Shown in pieces: positions 50,435 to 59,803 of a stretch of 64,000 nucleotides of DNA. The notes beneath the pieces were generated by a model. That model made no database searches, was not told the origin of the DNA, and saw only the letters and a program-made list of their open reading frames with translations. Source of the stretch: Pedobacter arcticus A12. GTDB lineage: Bacteria > Bacteroidota > Bacteroidia > Sphingobacteriales > Sphingobacteriaceae. Position 1 is the first letter of the stretch; every line of letters starts with the position of its first letter. The stretch is from assembly GCF_000302595.1 (NCBI RefSeq), contig NZ_JH947127.1:186001-250000 (forward strand), given 5' to 3'. Both the position numbers and the translations under genes were made by a program.

Positions 50435-51766
50435 ATGTATAATTTATCGGTAACGCCAGATCAGGTTAAAGAAACTTTAAGTAAACACTTATTAACAGAC
50501 GGTTACGATTTAACTTTCGATTTAGAGAAAAGCCAAGGTGTACGGATGTATGATTCTAAATACAAGCGCTCTTTACTTGATTTTTTCACCTGTTTTGCTT
50601 CTGTACCATTAGGCTATAATCATCCGAAAATGATGGAAGATGAAACCTTCAAAAAGAACCTTCTTTTAGCCGCAATCGCCAATCCGTCCAACTCCGATAT
50701 TTATACCACGCAATACGCTCAGTTTGTTGATACGTTTTCTAAAATTGGCATTCCAGATTATTTGCCCCATGCTTTTTTTGTAGCTGGTGGCGGTTTAGCG
50801 ATAGAAAATGCTTTAAAAGCCGCAATGGATTGGAAAGTGCAGAAAAACTTCGCCCAAGGCTACCAACAAGAAAAAGGAACACAGGTTTTGCATTTTGAAC
50901 AAGCTTTTCATGGTAGAACAGGCTACACATTGAGCCTAACCAACACTTTACCCAATAAAACAAAATGGTTTGCAAAGTTTGACTGGCCTAGGGTAAGTAT
51001 CCCAAAAATAAAATTTCCGCTAGAAGGCGAAAACCTTAAAGATGTTATTACAAGAGAAGCACTATCTATCAAACAAATCAAAAATGCTTTTGCTACCAAT
51101 AAAGACGAAATCTGTGCGATTATTATTGAACCTATCCAATCTGAGGGTGGCGACAACCATGTAAGAAAAGAGTTTTTAGAACAGCTGAGAAAAATTTGCG
51201 ACGAAAACGAAGCTTTATTGATTTATGACGAAGTACAAACCGGTGTAGGTTTAACAGGTAAATTTTGGTGTCACGAGCATTTTGGAGAAAACGCCCGCCC
51301 GGATATTATTGCTTTTGGTAAAAAAATGCAGGTCTGTGGTATTTTGGCTGGTAGAAAGTTGGACGAAATTGCCGAAAACGTTTTTACTGTTCCCTCCCGT
51401 ATCAACTCAACTTGGGGTGGTAATCTGGTAGATATGGTGCGTTCAAGCAAGATATTGGAGATTATTACCGAAGACAAACTATGCGACAATGCTTCACAAG
51501 TAGGCGGTTATTTGCAGCAACAATTACATAAAATCGCTAAAGAAGACAGCAGAATTGAAAATGTTAGAGGACTTGGGCTTTTAAGTGCTTTTGATTTCTC
51601 AACGAGCGAGTTACGCAACGATTTCCTTAAAAAAGGAATGGAACAAAATGTGATGTTTTTAGGTTGTGGAACGCGAAGCATAAGGTTTAGGCCCGCGTTG
51701 ATTATAGAAAACCATCATATTGATGAAGGTTTAGCTGTGATGAAAAAAATATTGGGAGAACTTTAA
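50435..51766 (+). CDS. lat: L-lysine 6-transaminase
   Basis: 443 residues from MYNLSVTPDQVKETLSKH, chosen over a start nine codons upstream. Class III PLP aminotransferase: DFFTCFASVPLGYNHPKM (about 47-64), AGGGLAIENALKAAMDWK, QAFHGRTGYTLSLTNT (about 156-171), YDEVQTGVGLTGKFWCHEHFG (about 266-286), catalytic Lys in AFGKKMQVCG (near 299). It converts lysine to allysine (piperideine carboxylate), using 2-oxoglutarate. In Bacteroidota it supports lysine breakdown; there is no antibiotic cluster here. Confidence 0.95.
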   Translation: MYNLSVTPDQVKETLSKHLLTDGYDLTFDLEKSQGVRMYDSKYKRSLLDFFTCFASVPLGYNHPKMMEDETFKKNLLLAAIANPSNSDIYTTQYAQFVDTFSKIGIPDYLPHAFFVAGGGLAIENALKAAMDWKVQKNFAQGYQQEKGTQVLHFEQAFHGRTGYTLSLTNTLPNKTKWFAKFDWPRVSIPKIKFPLEGENLKDVITREALSIKQIKNAFATNKDEICAIIIEPIQSEGGDNHVRKEFLEQLRKICDENEALLIYDEVQTGVGLTGKFWCHEHFGENARPDIIAFGKKMQVCGILAGRKLDEIAENVFTVPSRINSTWGGNLVDMVRSSKILEIITEDKLCDNASQVGGYLQQQLHKIAKEDSRIENVRGLGLLSAFDFSTSELRNDFLKKGMEQNVMFLGCGTRSIRFRPALIIENHHIDEGLAVMKKILGEL

Positions 51767-51786
51767 TATCTGGAGTAAATTGTAAA

Positions 51787-51818
51787 AAGACTTGCGACAT
51801 TAAAATACCGCAAGTCTT
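51787..51818. terminator. Bidirectional hairpin between convergent genes
   Basis: AAGACTTGCG and CGCAAGTCTT form a perfect ten-base stem. The ten bases AAGACTTGCG are also the core of the outer arms of the MITE-like element at 8207-8356. T-rich DNA follows within 15 bases on the plus side. Confidence 0.65.
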
Positions 51819-51825
51819 GAATTAC

Positions 51826-52050
51826 TTAAACTTTTTTTGGAGGCAAATCAAAAGCGATTGCTTCATGCTCAAAATGGTTTTTGTGTGCACCATCGCAAAA
51901 TGGTTTATTTTGTGATAATCCGCATCGGCAAAAAGAAATAATATCTCTTCCTTGTAGATTATATACATTTCCTTCTTTATCAACTACTTCAAAATCGCCT
52001 TGCACTTTTAACGATCCGTTGCTATTTACTGTAATTTTTGTTTTAGACAT
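51826..52050 (-). CDS. CDGSH iron-sulfur domain protein
   Basis: 74 residues. Ligands Cys41, Cys43, Cys52 and His56 in FCRCGLSQNKPFCDGAH form the 3Cys-1His [2Fe-2S] site of MitoNEET-like proteins. The N-terminus TKITVNSNGSLKVQGDFEVVD forms a small beta-cap found in bacterial single-CDGSH proteins. Presumed cytosolic electron or cluster carrier. Convergent with lat. Confidence 0.93.
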   Translation of the reverse strand: MSKTKITVNSNGSLKVQGDFEVVDKEGNVYNLQGRDIISFCRCGLSQNKPFCDGAHKNHFEHEAIAFDLPPKKV

Positions 52051-52128
52051 CTTAATGGATTTTACATCGAAACTACCAAAATTTGCTCGTTGAAAAAGGA
52101 ATAGCTTTAATATAGAACAATTCTAAAA

Positions 52129-53016
52129 CTAAGATTGCTTCTGATTTTGGATTCTTAACGTAAACGCTTCGATAGATTCCGTAGGTTTTCCAAGCTCATC
52201 CCAAGTAAACTGTGCTTTAAACTTTTCGTCGTAATTATTTTTTGCTTTCAGTAATCGGTAGGCGTAGTTAAGTTTGGAAGAAAATCTACTCATTAAAAAC
52301 AGTCCAAGCGCCGGTATTTTTACAATATTGAGTTTTTTTAAATGGTAATGCTTTCTAAAAATATTCAGTGCCTCTTCGGTAGTGTGGCTCTGTGGTCCTT
52401 GTATAAAATACTCCCGATTTTCGTCTGTTAATAGTTCGAAAGATTTACTAACCTGCTTGGCATAATCAGTTGCACTAATCCAATACAGCTTTACGTTTGA
52501 TTTACCCACCATATTTAGGTTGTTGGCATTCATAAAGCCCCCATCTTTAGTAAAATTTTCCATAAAACTGGTGGAAACAAAAATGGTATATGGCAAACCT
52601 GCTCCCTTAATCAACTGTACAGCTTTAAACTTCGCATCAAAAACCCACCATTTAAATAAGCTTTCGCATTGGTAGTCCTTAACCATAGATGATAGGTATG
52701 CAATCCGCTTAATCCCCACCTGATGGGCAACTTCCAAAAAATTCATCAATCCATCTGTTTCGGGTATAAAATCTTTGCAGCCAACACTTGGGTTGATATG
52801 CAGATTTAGATATACAATTTCTTGCCCTTGTAATGCTTTTATTAAGGATGCTTTATCTGCTAAATCGCCGTAAAGAACCGGAGCGTTCGGAAAAATAGTT
52901 TTGGCTTTTTTAACATTTCTGGTAATTACCGTAACATTAAACCCATCGGCAATCAGCTGATGGGTAACTGGTTTTCCTAGCAATCCCGTAGCACCAATAA
53001 CTGCGATGTTTTTCAT
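52129..53016 (-). CDS. NAD(P)-binding NmrA/atypical SDR protein
   Basis: 295 residues. The Rossmann loop GATGLLGKPVTHQL at 8-21 and a strand-helix alternation follow. SSMVKDYQC (near 108) occupies the usual catalytic Ser/Tyr region, with the YxxxK only weakly represented. This suggests an NmrA-like sensor or oxidoreductase rather than a classic dehydrogenase. Its start codon overlaps the stop of the DsbA-like gene by one base, so the two are one operon. Substrate unknown. Confidence 0.85.
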   Translation of the reverse strand: MKNIAVIGATGLLGKPVTHQLIADGFNVTVITRNVKKAKTIFPNAPVLYGDLADKASLIKALQGQEIVYLNLHINPSVGCKDFIPETDGLMNFLEVAHQVGIKRIAYLSSMVKDYQCESLFKWWVFDAKFKAVQLIKGAGLPYTIFVSTSFMENFTKDGGFMNANNLNMVGKSNVKLYWISATDYAKQVSKSFELLTDENREYFIQGPQSHTTEEALNIFRKHYHLKKLNIVKIPALGLFLMSRFSSKLNYAYRLLKAKNNYDEKFKAQFTWDELGKPTESIEAFTLRIQNQKQS

Positions 53017-53663
53017 TATGATACTTCCTTTAAAACATTTGAAATCCTCAGTTCCATTGTCTCATAATCTGCATAGCCTTTAGCAATCATATGAAAATTT
53101 CGATCATCCACTTTTATAAAAGCAGCAGGATAACCGCTTACCTGTAATTGCTTTGCAAGTGCAAACTCATAATAAGCCGCTTTTTTAAATTCTTCGCTAT
53201 TCAATTTCTGTAAGAAATCCTCAGTGGCTATTCCGTATTGTTCGATGATCGGCAAATACGATTCATCGAGCGATAAATCAACACCATTTGTATACTTAGC
53301 TTTTTGTAAATCTGCTGCAAAAAGCACTGCTTGTTCTGGAAAAAACGACTTGAATACAGCTAACGCGATAGCTGGTTTTTCAGAGCTTTGAAACTGAGTT
53401 CCTTCTTCCAAAACTTTCCAAAACCCCTCTCCAAACACAACGCCTGTTGTCTCTTGTAATCTGGGCGTATGTGTTTTAATCAGTTCGGCCGAATCAGAAA
53501 TTGGCCCTTCCCTATCGCCTAAAATCATCCCACCAGAAAGAACCTCAAAATCAAACTCATTCTTATATTGCTGATAAAGTTTCGACATTACTCCGCTAAA
53601 GCCGTAACACCAGCCACAAAGTGCATCATAAACGTAGATAATTTCCAATTTTCTTTTTACCAT
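53016..53663 (-). CDS. DsbA-family thiol oxidoreductase (FrnE-like)
   Basis: 215 residues with no signal peptide, so cytosolic. Active site CGWC at 16-19 in VYDALCGWCYGFSG, with a thioredoxin fold and alpha-helical insertion. The cis-Pro loop is in SGYPAAFIKVDDRN near 172-185. FrnE/COG3531 proteins are thiol-disulfide enzymes of uncertain substrate. First gene of the pair with the SDR gene. Confidence 0.9.
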   Translation of the reverse strand: MVKRKLEIIYVYDALCGWCYGFSGVMSKLYQQYKNEFDFEVLSGGMILGDREGPISDSAELIKTHTPRLQETTGVVFGEGFWKVLEEGTQFQSSEKPAIALAVFKSFFPEQAVLFAADLQKAKYTNGVDLSLDESYLPIIEQYGIATEDFLQKLNSEEFKKAAYYEFALAKQLQVSGYPAAFIKVDDRNFHMIAKGYADYETMELRISNVLKEVS

Positions 53664-53829
53664 GGTGCAAAGCTAAATCAAAAAACAGATTCAAATGTTT
53701 GAGGATGGTCAAATGTGCCTTAACGATGCCTTGAATGGATAGGTTTTTGTCTGGTAAATATCATCAAATCAGTTATGCCTTGTAAATAGCTCTAGGGAGA
53801 TTAAATATTTATTAAGTTTAACCATCAAC

Positions 53830-54399
53830 ATGAAAGAACTGTTAAATCAGATTAAAGCTTGTAGACTCTGCGAACAATATTTACCATTTGGCGCAAATCC
53901 GGTTATGCTTGCTGGCGAAAAAAGCAAAATCATTATTGTGGGCCAAGCGCCTGGCAGAAAAGTGCATGAAACTCATATTCCGTGGAATGATAAAAGCGGG
54001 GACAATTTACGTCTTTGGCTAGGTGTGGATAAAGAACTTTTTTACGATACCGACTATTTTGCATTAATGCCAATGGGGTTTTGTTATCCCGGAACAGGAA
54101 AAAATGGAGATTTTCCACCAAGAAAAGAATGTGCGCCCACTTGGCACCAAAAACTGACAGATTTGATGCCCGAGCGAAAGATTTTTCTCCTGGTTGGGCA
54201 ATACGCTCAAAAATATTATCTGGGAAAATCAGTTAAAGAGAATTTGACAGAAACTGTTAAAAATTATGCAACCTACCTTCCCTTATATTTTCCATTACCA
54301 CACCCATCCGGAAGAAATAACATCTGGCAAGCTAAAAACCCTTGGTTTAAGCAAGATGTTTTACCTGCTTTAAAGGAAATAATAACGGAGATTATTTAA
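53830..54399 (+). CDS. Uracil-DNA glycosylase superfamily protein
   Basis: 189 residues. CRLCEQYLPFGANPV (11-25) at the start, the active-site loop VGQAPGRKVHETHIPWNDKSGDNLRLWL in pieces (about 39-66), and HPSGRNNIW near 157 match the UDG-like superfamily members with an N-terminal Cys pair. Only two Cys are seen near the N-terminus, and a third near 87, so a 4Fe-4S cluster of the UDGa/b type is not assured. Repair of uracil or a related base is likely but unproven. Confidence 0.85.
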   Translation: MKELLNQIKACRLCEQYLPFGANPVMLAGEKSKIIIVGQAPGRKVHETHIPWNDKSGDNLRLWLGVDKELFYDTDYFALMPMGFCYPGTGKNGDFPPRKECAPTWHQKLTDLMPERKIFLLVGQYAQKYYLGKSVKENLTETVKNYATYLPLYFPLPHPSGRNNIWQAKNPWFKQDVLPALKEIITEII

Positions 54400-54471
54400 T
54401 TACGAGTTTTAGCTCACTTTTTAGGTGATTTATTTTATCAAACTTTATACCATCATCAAAAGACAATAATT

Positions 54472-54960
54472 ATGCTTGTAAAGCCATTAGAACAACAGCA
54501 CTGGGAAGCAGTTAAAAAAATATACGAATTAGGAATTGCCACAAAAACAGCAACATTTGAAACTGAAGCACCGGATTGGGAAGAATGGAATGCCAAACAT
54601 TTGCCTCACTCCCGCTTAATTTGCCAAATGGATGAACGAGTTGCCGCTTGGGTTGCGCTACGACCAGTTAACAATGAGGGAATTGAAAATGGCGTGGCGG
54701 AAATCAGTATTTATGGACACCCGGCATCCAAAGGTTTAGGATTAGGTTATGTATTAATGGAGCACTTAATTAGACACAGTGAAGAAAATGGTATTTGGAC
54801 CCTGCAAGCGCAAATTTTTGAAGAAAACAAAGCTACAATACGCTTGCATGAAAAATCCGGTTTCAGAAGAATAGGTTACCGTGAAAAATTAGGAGCTTTA
54901 GATGGCGTTTGGCACAATATCATTTTATTTGAACGAAGAAGTAAATATGTTGGGCAATAA
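54472..54960 (+). CDS. GNAT N-acetyltransferase (phosphinothricin acetyltransferase-like)
   Basis: 162 residues. The GNAT core has the acetyl-CoA loop GHPASKGLGLGYVLMEHLI (about 82-100). The PAT/MddA-like features are GIATKTATFETEAPDWEEW near the N-terminus and GFRRIGYREKLGALDGVWHN near the C-terminus. Such enzymes acetylate phosphinothricin, methionine sulfone or sulfoximine; the natural substrate is unknown. Confidence 0.9.
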   Translation: MLVKPLEQQHWEAVKKIYELGIATKTATFETEAPDWEEWNAKHLPHSRLICQMDERVAAWVALRPVNNEGIENGVAEISIYGHPASKGLGLGYVLMEHLIRHSEENGIWTLQAQIFEENKATIRLHEKSGFRRIGYREKLGALDGVWHNIILFERRSKYVGQ

Positions 54961-55175
54961 ATTAAGCATTTTAATTCGCATTAAAAACCGATCTAATAAG
55001 CTTATACCTGTTTAAAGAACAACAATTTAGCTAAACTATCTTAAATCTATCCATACTCGTAGAGATTCAAAAGTCTATAGCAATCCCTCGCACTTTTTAA
55101 GTAATCTATAAAGCAAATACACAACTAATCGAGGCTTAAAGCGTTTCTCTGTTGTCTACTTTAGTATAATTTAAC
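54961..55175. other. Intergenic gap, nothing recognised
   Basis: 215 AT-rich bases between two plus-strand genes, with no repeat or open frame that I can support. Confidence 0.4.
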
Positions 55176-56195
55176 ATGAGAAACAAAAAAAACGTACTAT
55201 TAACAGGTGCTTCGGGAACTGTTGGTGCAGAGGTACTCAAACAGCTATTCGCTAAAAACACATATGCAATTACGGTTTTTGATATCGAGAGTAAAAAATC
55301 GAAAAGTATTTTTGCAAAGTATAAAAATAAAATTGAGATTGTTTACGGGGATATCAGCAACGAGAATGACGTTATAAAGATAGCTAGCGATAAAGACGTA
55401 GTAATCCATTTAGCTTCTATTATCCCTCCTTTGGCAGACGAGCAACCAGAACTCACCTATCGGGTGAACACTTTAGGCACAAAGATTTTGGTGAATTGCT
55501 TAGAGAAATATTCACCGAATTGCTTCTTTTTATACAGTTCTTCTATCTCTGTTTACGGCGATCGGTTGCACAACCCTTTAATTAAAACTAGCGACGAATT
55601 AAAACCAAGTGAAGGTGATAAATATGCGGAGACCAAAATCCAGGCGGAGCAACTAATTACTTCAAGCATGCTAAGTTGGAGCATTTTTAGGTTATGCGCT
55701 ATAATGGGCGGACATAAAATTTCTAAACTCATGTTTCACCAGCCATTAGCCACTAGTTTGGAAATAGCAACGCCAGAGGATACAGCCAGAGCATTTGTAA
55801 ACGCTATTGAAAAGCAAGAAATGCTAGCAGGTAAAATATTTGACCTTGGCGGAGGCAAAAACTGCAGAATCAAATACGAAGATTTCTTGGCTAAATCATT
55901 TGATATTTATGGTTTAGGAAAGCTAGCATTCCCGCCAAAGAGTTTTGCAGAGAAAAATTTCCATTGTGGTTATTACAGCGATGGCGATATATTGGAAAAT
56001 ATCTTAAAGTTCAGAAGAAATGATTTAGATGACTATTTTGAAAAGGAAAAACAGAAGGTATCTACTTTACAGAAAGTAGCTACAACAATACTCCGGGTTC
56101 CTATTAAGAGTTACCTACTTAAACAATCAGAACCTTTGGAAGCTTATAAAAACAAGAACAAGCAGTTAACCGATTTCTTCTTTGAAAAAAACTAA
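55176..56195 (+). CDS. NAD-dependent epimerase/dehydratase family protein
   Basis: 339 residues. The Rossmann loop GASGTVGAEVLKQL is at 9-22, VIHLASIIPPLAD near 82, and the SDR-extended catalytic SS...YAETK text at about 118-155 (SSSISVYGD, KYAETKIQAE). This layout fits sugar-nucleotide epimerases or reductases; the C-terminal substrate domain is not diagnostic. The next gene starts 4 bases after its stop. Confidence 0.88.
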   Translation: MRNKKNVLLTGASGTVGAEVLKQLFAKNTYAITVFDIESKKSKSIFAKYKNKIEIVYGDISNENDVIKIASDKDVVIHLASIIPPLADEQPELTYRVNTLGTKILVNCLEKYSPNCFFLYSSSISVYGDRLHNPLIKTSDELKPSEGDKYAETKIQAEQLITSSMLSWSIFRLCAIMGGHKISKLMFHQPLATSLEIATPEDTARAFVNAIEKQEMLAGKIFDLGGGKNCRIKYEDFLAKSFDIYGLGKLAFPPKSFAEKNFHCGYYSDGDILENILKFRRNDLDDYFEKEKQKVSTLQKVATTILRVPIKSYLLKQSEPLEAYKNKNKQLTDFFFEKN

Positions 56196-56199
56196 AATC

Positions 56200-56628
56200 A
56201 TGAAACTTACCCTCTCTATATTATTCAGTTTTTTGGCTTTGCATATTTATGCACAGAACCCTAACACTCACGATTTAAAAATCACAGTAACCAATATTAA
56301 AAAGCTGAAAGGCAATATTAAACTCGGTATTTTCAATACTGAAAATTCTTTTTTAATAGCGGGCAAAGAGTACAAATCTGTATCAAAAAAAGTAACGGAC
56401 AATGAAGTAATCCTTACACTAACAGACTTACCTAAAGGCGCTTATGCTATTTCTCTTTTTCAGGATGTAAATACCGACAATACTTGCAATTTAAATTTCT
56501 TGGGAATTCCAATAGAACCCTATGCTTTTTCAAATAATTTTAAGCCTAAGTTCTCTAAACCAAAATTTAACGATTGTGATATTTACTTGGCTAAAGATCA
56601 AGCTATCAGCATTAAATTAATCAATTAA
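56200..56628 (+). CDS. DUF2141 secreted protein
   Basis: 142 residues from MKLTLSILFSF, with a signal peptide ending IYAQ (about 19). The DUF2141 pattern is LKITVTNIKKLKGNIKLGIFN, then LTDLPKGAYAISLFQDVNTDN and FGIPIEP-like FLGIPIEPYAFSNN. It has an immunoglobulin-like beta fold and unknown function. It starts 4 bases after the epimerase gene and is followed by a long bidirectional hairpin. Confidence 0.88.
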   Translation: MKLTLSILFSFLALHIYAQNPNTHDLKITVTNIKKLKGNIKLGIFNTENSFLIAGKEYKSVSKKVTDNEVILTLTDLPKGAYAISLFQDVNTDNTCNLNFLGIPIEPYAFSNNFKPKFSKPKFNDCDIYLAKDQAISIKLIN

Positions 56629-56646
56629 AAATCTTCACTAAAACAT

Positions 56647-56681
56647 CAAAGCCTCCTGTTTCAGTGAAACAGGAGGCTTTG
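56647..56681. terminator. Bidirectional terminator-like hairpin
   Basis: Perfect 16-base arms CAAAGCCTCCTGTTTC/GAAACAGGAGGCTTTG around AGT, placed between convergent genes. There is no long U-tract on either side. Confidence 0.8.
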
Positions 56682-56703
56682 AATTTATATCATCAATTGA
56701 AAA

Positions 56704-57195
56704 TTACTTGTTTTTATCCGCAGCAATATTAATTGTTTTATTGATGGTTTCAATAAGCTCTAAAGCAGCGCCTTTAACTTTCATATCTCCGTTATAGGCC
56801 GCATCAATTTCTACAATTTTCTTTTTCCTTTGGTAATCATACTCAATAAAATAGCGTGGAGATTTACCACTTGTATCTGCAATCATATCTTTAGACATGT
56901 TCCAAAAGCCTAAATCAACGGCTTTACGGTGTAGGTAAAGCAAATCATCTTTAGAAAGCTTTACCTTTTGTTTAACCAAAGAATCCTGATTATTGATATA
57001 CTCATAATCTCCAGTTTTAGAGGAAAATATTTTATCGAAATACCCGCCAGATCCTGCTTTTATGGTAATGTTTTCAAACTCTGCAAACTTGAACGGTGCG
57101 TTTTTAATCATGATAGAATAATAATAAACGCAGTACAGTAAAAAAGGAACAGTAATACATATAATCAAAAAAATCTTCTTGCCTTTGTCGCTCAT
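56704..57195 (-). CDS. Unrecognised membrane-anchored protein
   Basis: 163 residues. One hydrophobic segment at 8-27 (IFLIICITVPFLLYCVYYY), then an exported domain with FENITIKAGSGGYFDKIFSSKTGDYEYI and YFIEYDYQRKKKIVEIDAAY. It has a mixed alpha/beta appearance with no cysteine in the mature part. No family recognised. It is separated by one base from the symporter gene on the same strand, so both are likely cotranscribed. Confidence 0.7.
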   Translation of the reverse strand: MSDKGKKIFLIICITVPFLLYCVYYYSIMIKNAPFKFAEFENITIKAGSGGYFDKIFSSKTGDYEYINNQDSLVKQKVKLSKDDLLYLHRKAVDLGFWNMSKDMIADTSGKSPRYFIEYDYQRKKKIVEIDAAYNGDMKVKGAALELIETINKTINIAADKNK

Positions 57196-57196
57196 G

Positions 57197-58576
57197 TTAT
57201 AATTCTAATAATTCGTTATGGTTTGCATTTTCATCAAATTCTTTCTCCCACTTTGCAATTACTACAGTTGCTAAGCAGTTCCCCAACACATTTACAGATG
57301 TACGGGCCATGTCCATCAGTTCATCAATACCTAGAATGATAAAAATTGGCCAAACCGGCAAATCAAATGATGCAGCCGTTCCTAAAAGGATCACTAAAGA
57401 TGCCCTTGGAACTCCGGCAACGCCTTTGCTGGTCAACATCAAAGTAAAAACAATAACCAATTGATGCCCAAAAGTCATTTCGATACCAGCTGCTTGGGCC
57501 ACAAAGATAGCAGCTAAAGATAAATAAAGCGTGGTTCCGTCTAAATTAAAACTATAACCCGTGGGTATTACAAAAGCCACAATTTTACGAGGTACGCCAA
57601 TGCGCTCCATAGCTTCCATTGCCCGTGGTAAAGCTGCCTCGGAACTTGTAGTGGCAAAGGCAATAGAAACGGGTTCGGCCACTGCCTTTAAAAACTTTTT
57701 AATAGGTACGCCAAAGAATAACGCAATTGGAAACAGAACTAGCAACACAAAAGCTATAAGTGCAACATACAGTGTTGCCAGCAACTGAAAAAGATTGACC
57801 AAAATGCCCAAGCCCATGTGCCCTACTGTAAAAGCAATGGCTGCACCAACACCAATTGGCGCAAAATACATAACAATGTTGGTAAACTTAAACATCACTT
57901 CCGAGAGGCTTTCTGCCGCTTTTAGCATGGGCCGGCGTTTATCTTCGCGTACCATGGCTAGGGCAATACCAAATACAATACTAAAAACCACCACTTGTAA
58001 AACCTGCCCTTCGGCCATAGATTTAGCAATGTTTTCTGGGAAAGCATGGAGTATAACTTCTGTAGCACTTTGCGCTGGCACAGACTCTAAAGTTTCGTTG
58101 ATCGCTGGAGGCGGATTAATCCCTACTCCTGCTTTGGAGATATTAATTGCTGCCAAACCTATAAAAAGTGCAAGGGTGGTTACTACTTCAAAATAAACCA
58201 ATGATTTCCAACCCATTCTACCTACCTGTTTCAAGTCGGAGTGCCCTGCAATACCATAAACCAAAGTACCAAAGAGTAAAGGCGCAACAATGGTTTTAAT
58301 CATCTTTAAAAAGATTTTACTCAACACCTGTAAGTTAATGGCTATGGCAGGAAAATCGTTCCCGATCTCGGCACCAATGACCATGGAAATTAAAATCCAA
58401 GCGGTCAATGTTTTTTTAGTGAAGCCAAATGCGATTAGGGATGCAATAGCCAACCATCTGACTATAAGCAAAACAGGTTCTGCAATGGTGATTATTTGGT
58501 AATGATTGCTAATGGTCAATAGCGCTGCTATAAAAATAGTAATCAGCGTGATGAGGGGGATTGCCTTAAATTTCAT
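57197..58576 (-). CDS. Dicarboxylate/amino acid:cation symporter (DAACS family)
   Basis: 459 residues with about eight transmembrane helices and two re-entrant loops. SFNLDGTTLYLSLAAIF (near 325-341) holds the NMD-like sodium-site text, the Ser-rich hairpin is in ATTSSEAALPRAME, and the second hairpin in TSKGVAGVPRASLVIL. The transported substrate is probably a C4-dicarboxylate or glutamate/aspartate, driven by sodium or protons. An unusual first 60 residues include an extra hydrophobic segment. Confidence 0.94.
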   Translation of the reverse strand: MKFKAIPLITLITIFIAALLTISNHYQIITIAEPVLLIVRWLAIASLIAFGFTKKTLTAWILISMVIGAEIGNDFPAIAINLQVLSKIFLKMIKTIVAPLLFGTLVYGIAGHSDLKQVGRMGWKSLVYFEVVTTLALFIGLAAINISKAGVGINPPPAINETLESVPAQSATEVILHAFPENIAKSMAEGQVLQVVVFSIVFGIALAMVREDKRRPMLKAAESLSEVMFKFTNIVMYFAPIGVGAAIAFTVGHMGLGILVNLFQLLATLYVALIAFVLLVLFPIALFFGVPIKKFLKAVAEPVSIAFATTSSEAALPRAMEAMERIGVPRKIVAFVIPTGYSFNLDGTTLYLSLAAIFVAQAAGIEMTFGHQLVIVFTLMLTSKGVAGVPRASLVILLGTAASFDLPVWPIFIILGIDELMDMARTSVNVLGNCLATVVIAKWEKEFDENANHNELLEL

Positions 58577-58733
58577 TAATTTAGTTTCAAATTTTATGAA
58601 CTCCTGTATATATTGATATCATAATTGGCGTATAATTTCCCGATTGTAAATCGAAAAAGGATATTTGTAAATTGGGTTGCAATATATATTTAAACAAGCT
58701 ATAACAAAAGTAAATATTTTACTGTTTGACCAA

Positions 58734-59255
58734 ATGATTAATAGCCCGAAATTAGCCGAATTAAAAAAAGAACTTAACCATCTGCAGGCGGCAGAACTTA
58801 AAGAACTGTGTTTAAGATTGGCCAAACATAAAACAGAGAACAAAGAGTTATTAAATTTTTTGTTGTTTTATCCTGATAAAAAAGAGGCTTATATGGAAGA
58901 GGTTAAAACATTGATAATCAACGAATTTAACAACCTGCACCCCAGCATTTACTTAGCAACCAAACAAATCAGGAAACTGCTTAGGCTAACAAATAAACAT
59001 ATTAAATTTATAGCCACCAAGCATTTAGAAGCCGAGCTTGCATTGGCTTTTTGCAAGGAATTTATCACCCATCCAATTATTACGATCAACCAAAAAGCAA
59101 CCATCGCGATTTTGATTAGTCAGCTAAAACGCCTTAACAGAGTAATTCCTAAACTGGAAGATGATTTTCAGTTTGATTACCAAAAGGAGTTTGATGGTTT
59201 GATTGAGCTGTTGAAACAAAAACGGAAAGATTTCTCGGAAAGAGATCTGCAGTAA
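58734..59255 (+). CDS. Hypothetical alpha-helical protein
   Basis: 173 residues from MINSPKLAELKKELNHL; the frame begins 19 codons earlier, but that leader looks random. Almost entirely helical with Leu/Lys/Glu heptads, no membrane segment or Cys cluster. NEFNNLHPSIYLATKQIRKLLRLTNKHIKFIATKHLEAELAL suggests HEAT-like paired helices. I do not recognise the family, although similar proteins of this size occur in Sphingobacteriaceae. Confidence 0.65.
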   Translation: MINSPKLAELKKELNHLQAAELKELCLRLAKHKTENKELLNFLLFYPDKKEAYMEEVKTLIINEFNNLHPSIYLATKQIRKLLRLTNKHIKFIATKHLEAELALAFCKEFITHPIITINQKATIAILISQLKRLNRVIPKLEDDFQFDYQKEFDGLIELLKQKRKDFSERDLQ

Positions 59256-59305
59256 CCTGTAACAATTTCACCTATCCATCATCTAAACCTAAAATTACAG
59301 CGTCA

Positions 59306-59803
59306 ATGTCGGAAAAAGAGCAAGCCTTTCAGGAGATTTTCAAGGCTAATTCTAAAAAGATATATCACTTATGTTTAGGTTATACATGCGATAGCGACGT
59401 GGCTAATGACCTGTTGCAGGAAACTTTTTTAAAGGTTTGGCAAAACTTGGATAAATTCAGAAACCAATCCATGATTTCTACCTGGATTTACAGAATTGCC
59501 GTAAATACCTGCCTTACCTACCTTAAAAAAGAGAAAAGAGCTGGCAAAGATGAGCTTACACCAAACATCATCGAAAACAGAGCTGAAGAGGTCTCCGAGA
59601 AAAATGAACAGGTAGAAACATTGTATAAATGTATTGCCCAACTTGACGAGAATGAAAGAATCATCATTACCATGGTGATGGATGAAATTCCCTACCCAGA
59701 AATTGCAGAAGTTTCGGGAATATCAGAAGGAAATTTAAGGGTTAAAATACACAGAATTAAACACAAGCTTACCGAATTATATAATCAGCATGAAAGACTT
59801 TGA
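59306..59803 (+). CDS. ECF-type sigma factor, second in the window
   Basis: 165 residues. Region 2: FKANSKKIYHLCLGYTCDSDVANDLLQETFLKVWQNLDKF in pieces. Region 4: ITMVMDEIPYPEIAEVSGISEGNLRVKIHRIKHKL in pieces, with the helix-turn-helix. It fits the Bacteroidota ECF sigma factors that pair with a membrane protein. The next gene overlaps its 3' end by 14 bases. Confidence 0.93.
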   Translation: MSEKEQAFQEIFKANSKKIYHLCLGYTCDSDVANDLLQETFLKVWQNLDKFRNQSMISTWIYRIAVNTCLTYLKKEKRAGKDELTPNIIENRAEEVSEKNEQVETLYKCIAQLDENERIIITMVMDEIPYPEIAEVSGISEGNLRVKIHRIKHKLTELYNQHERL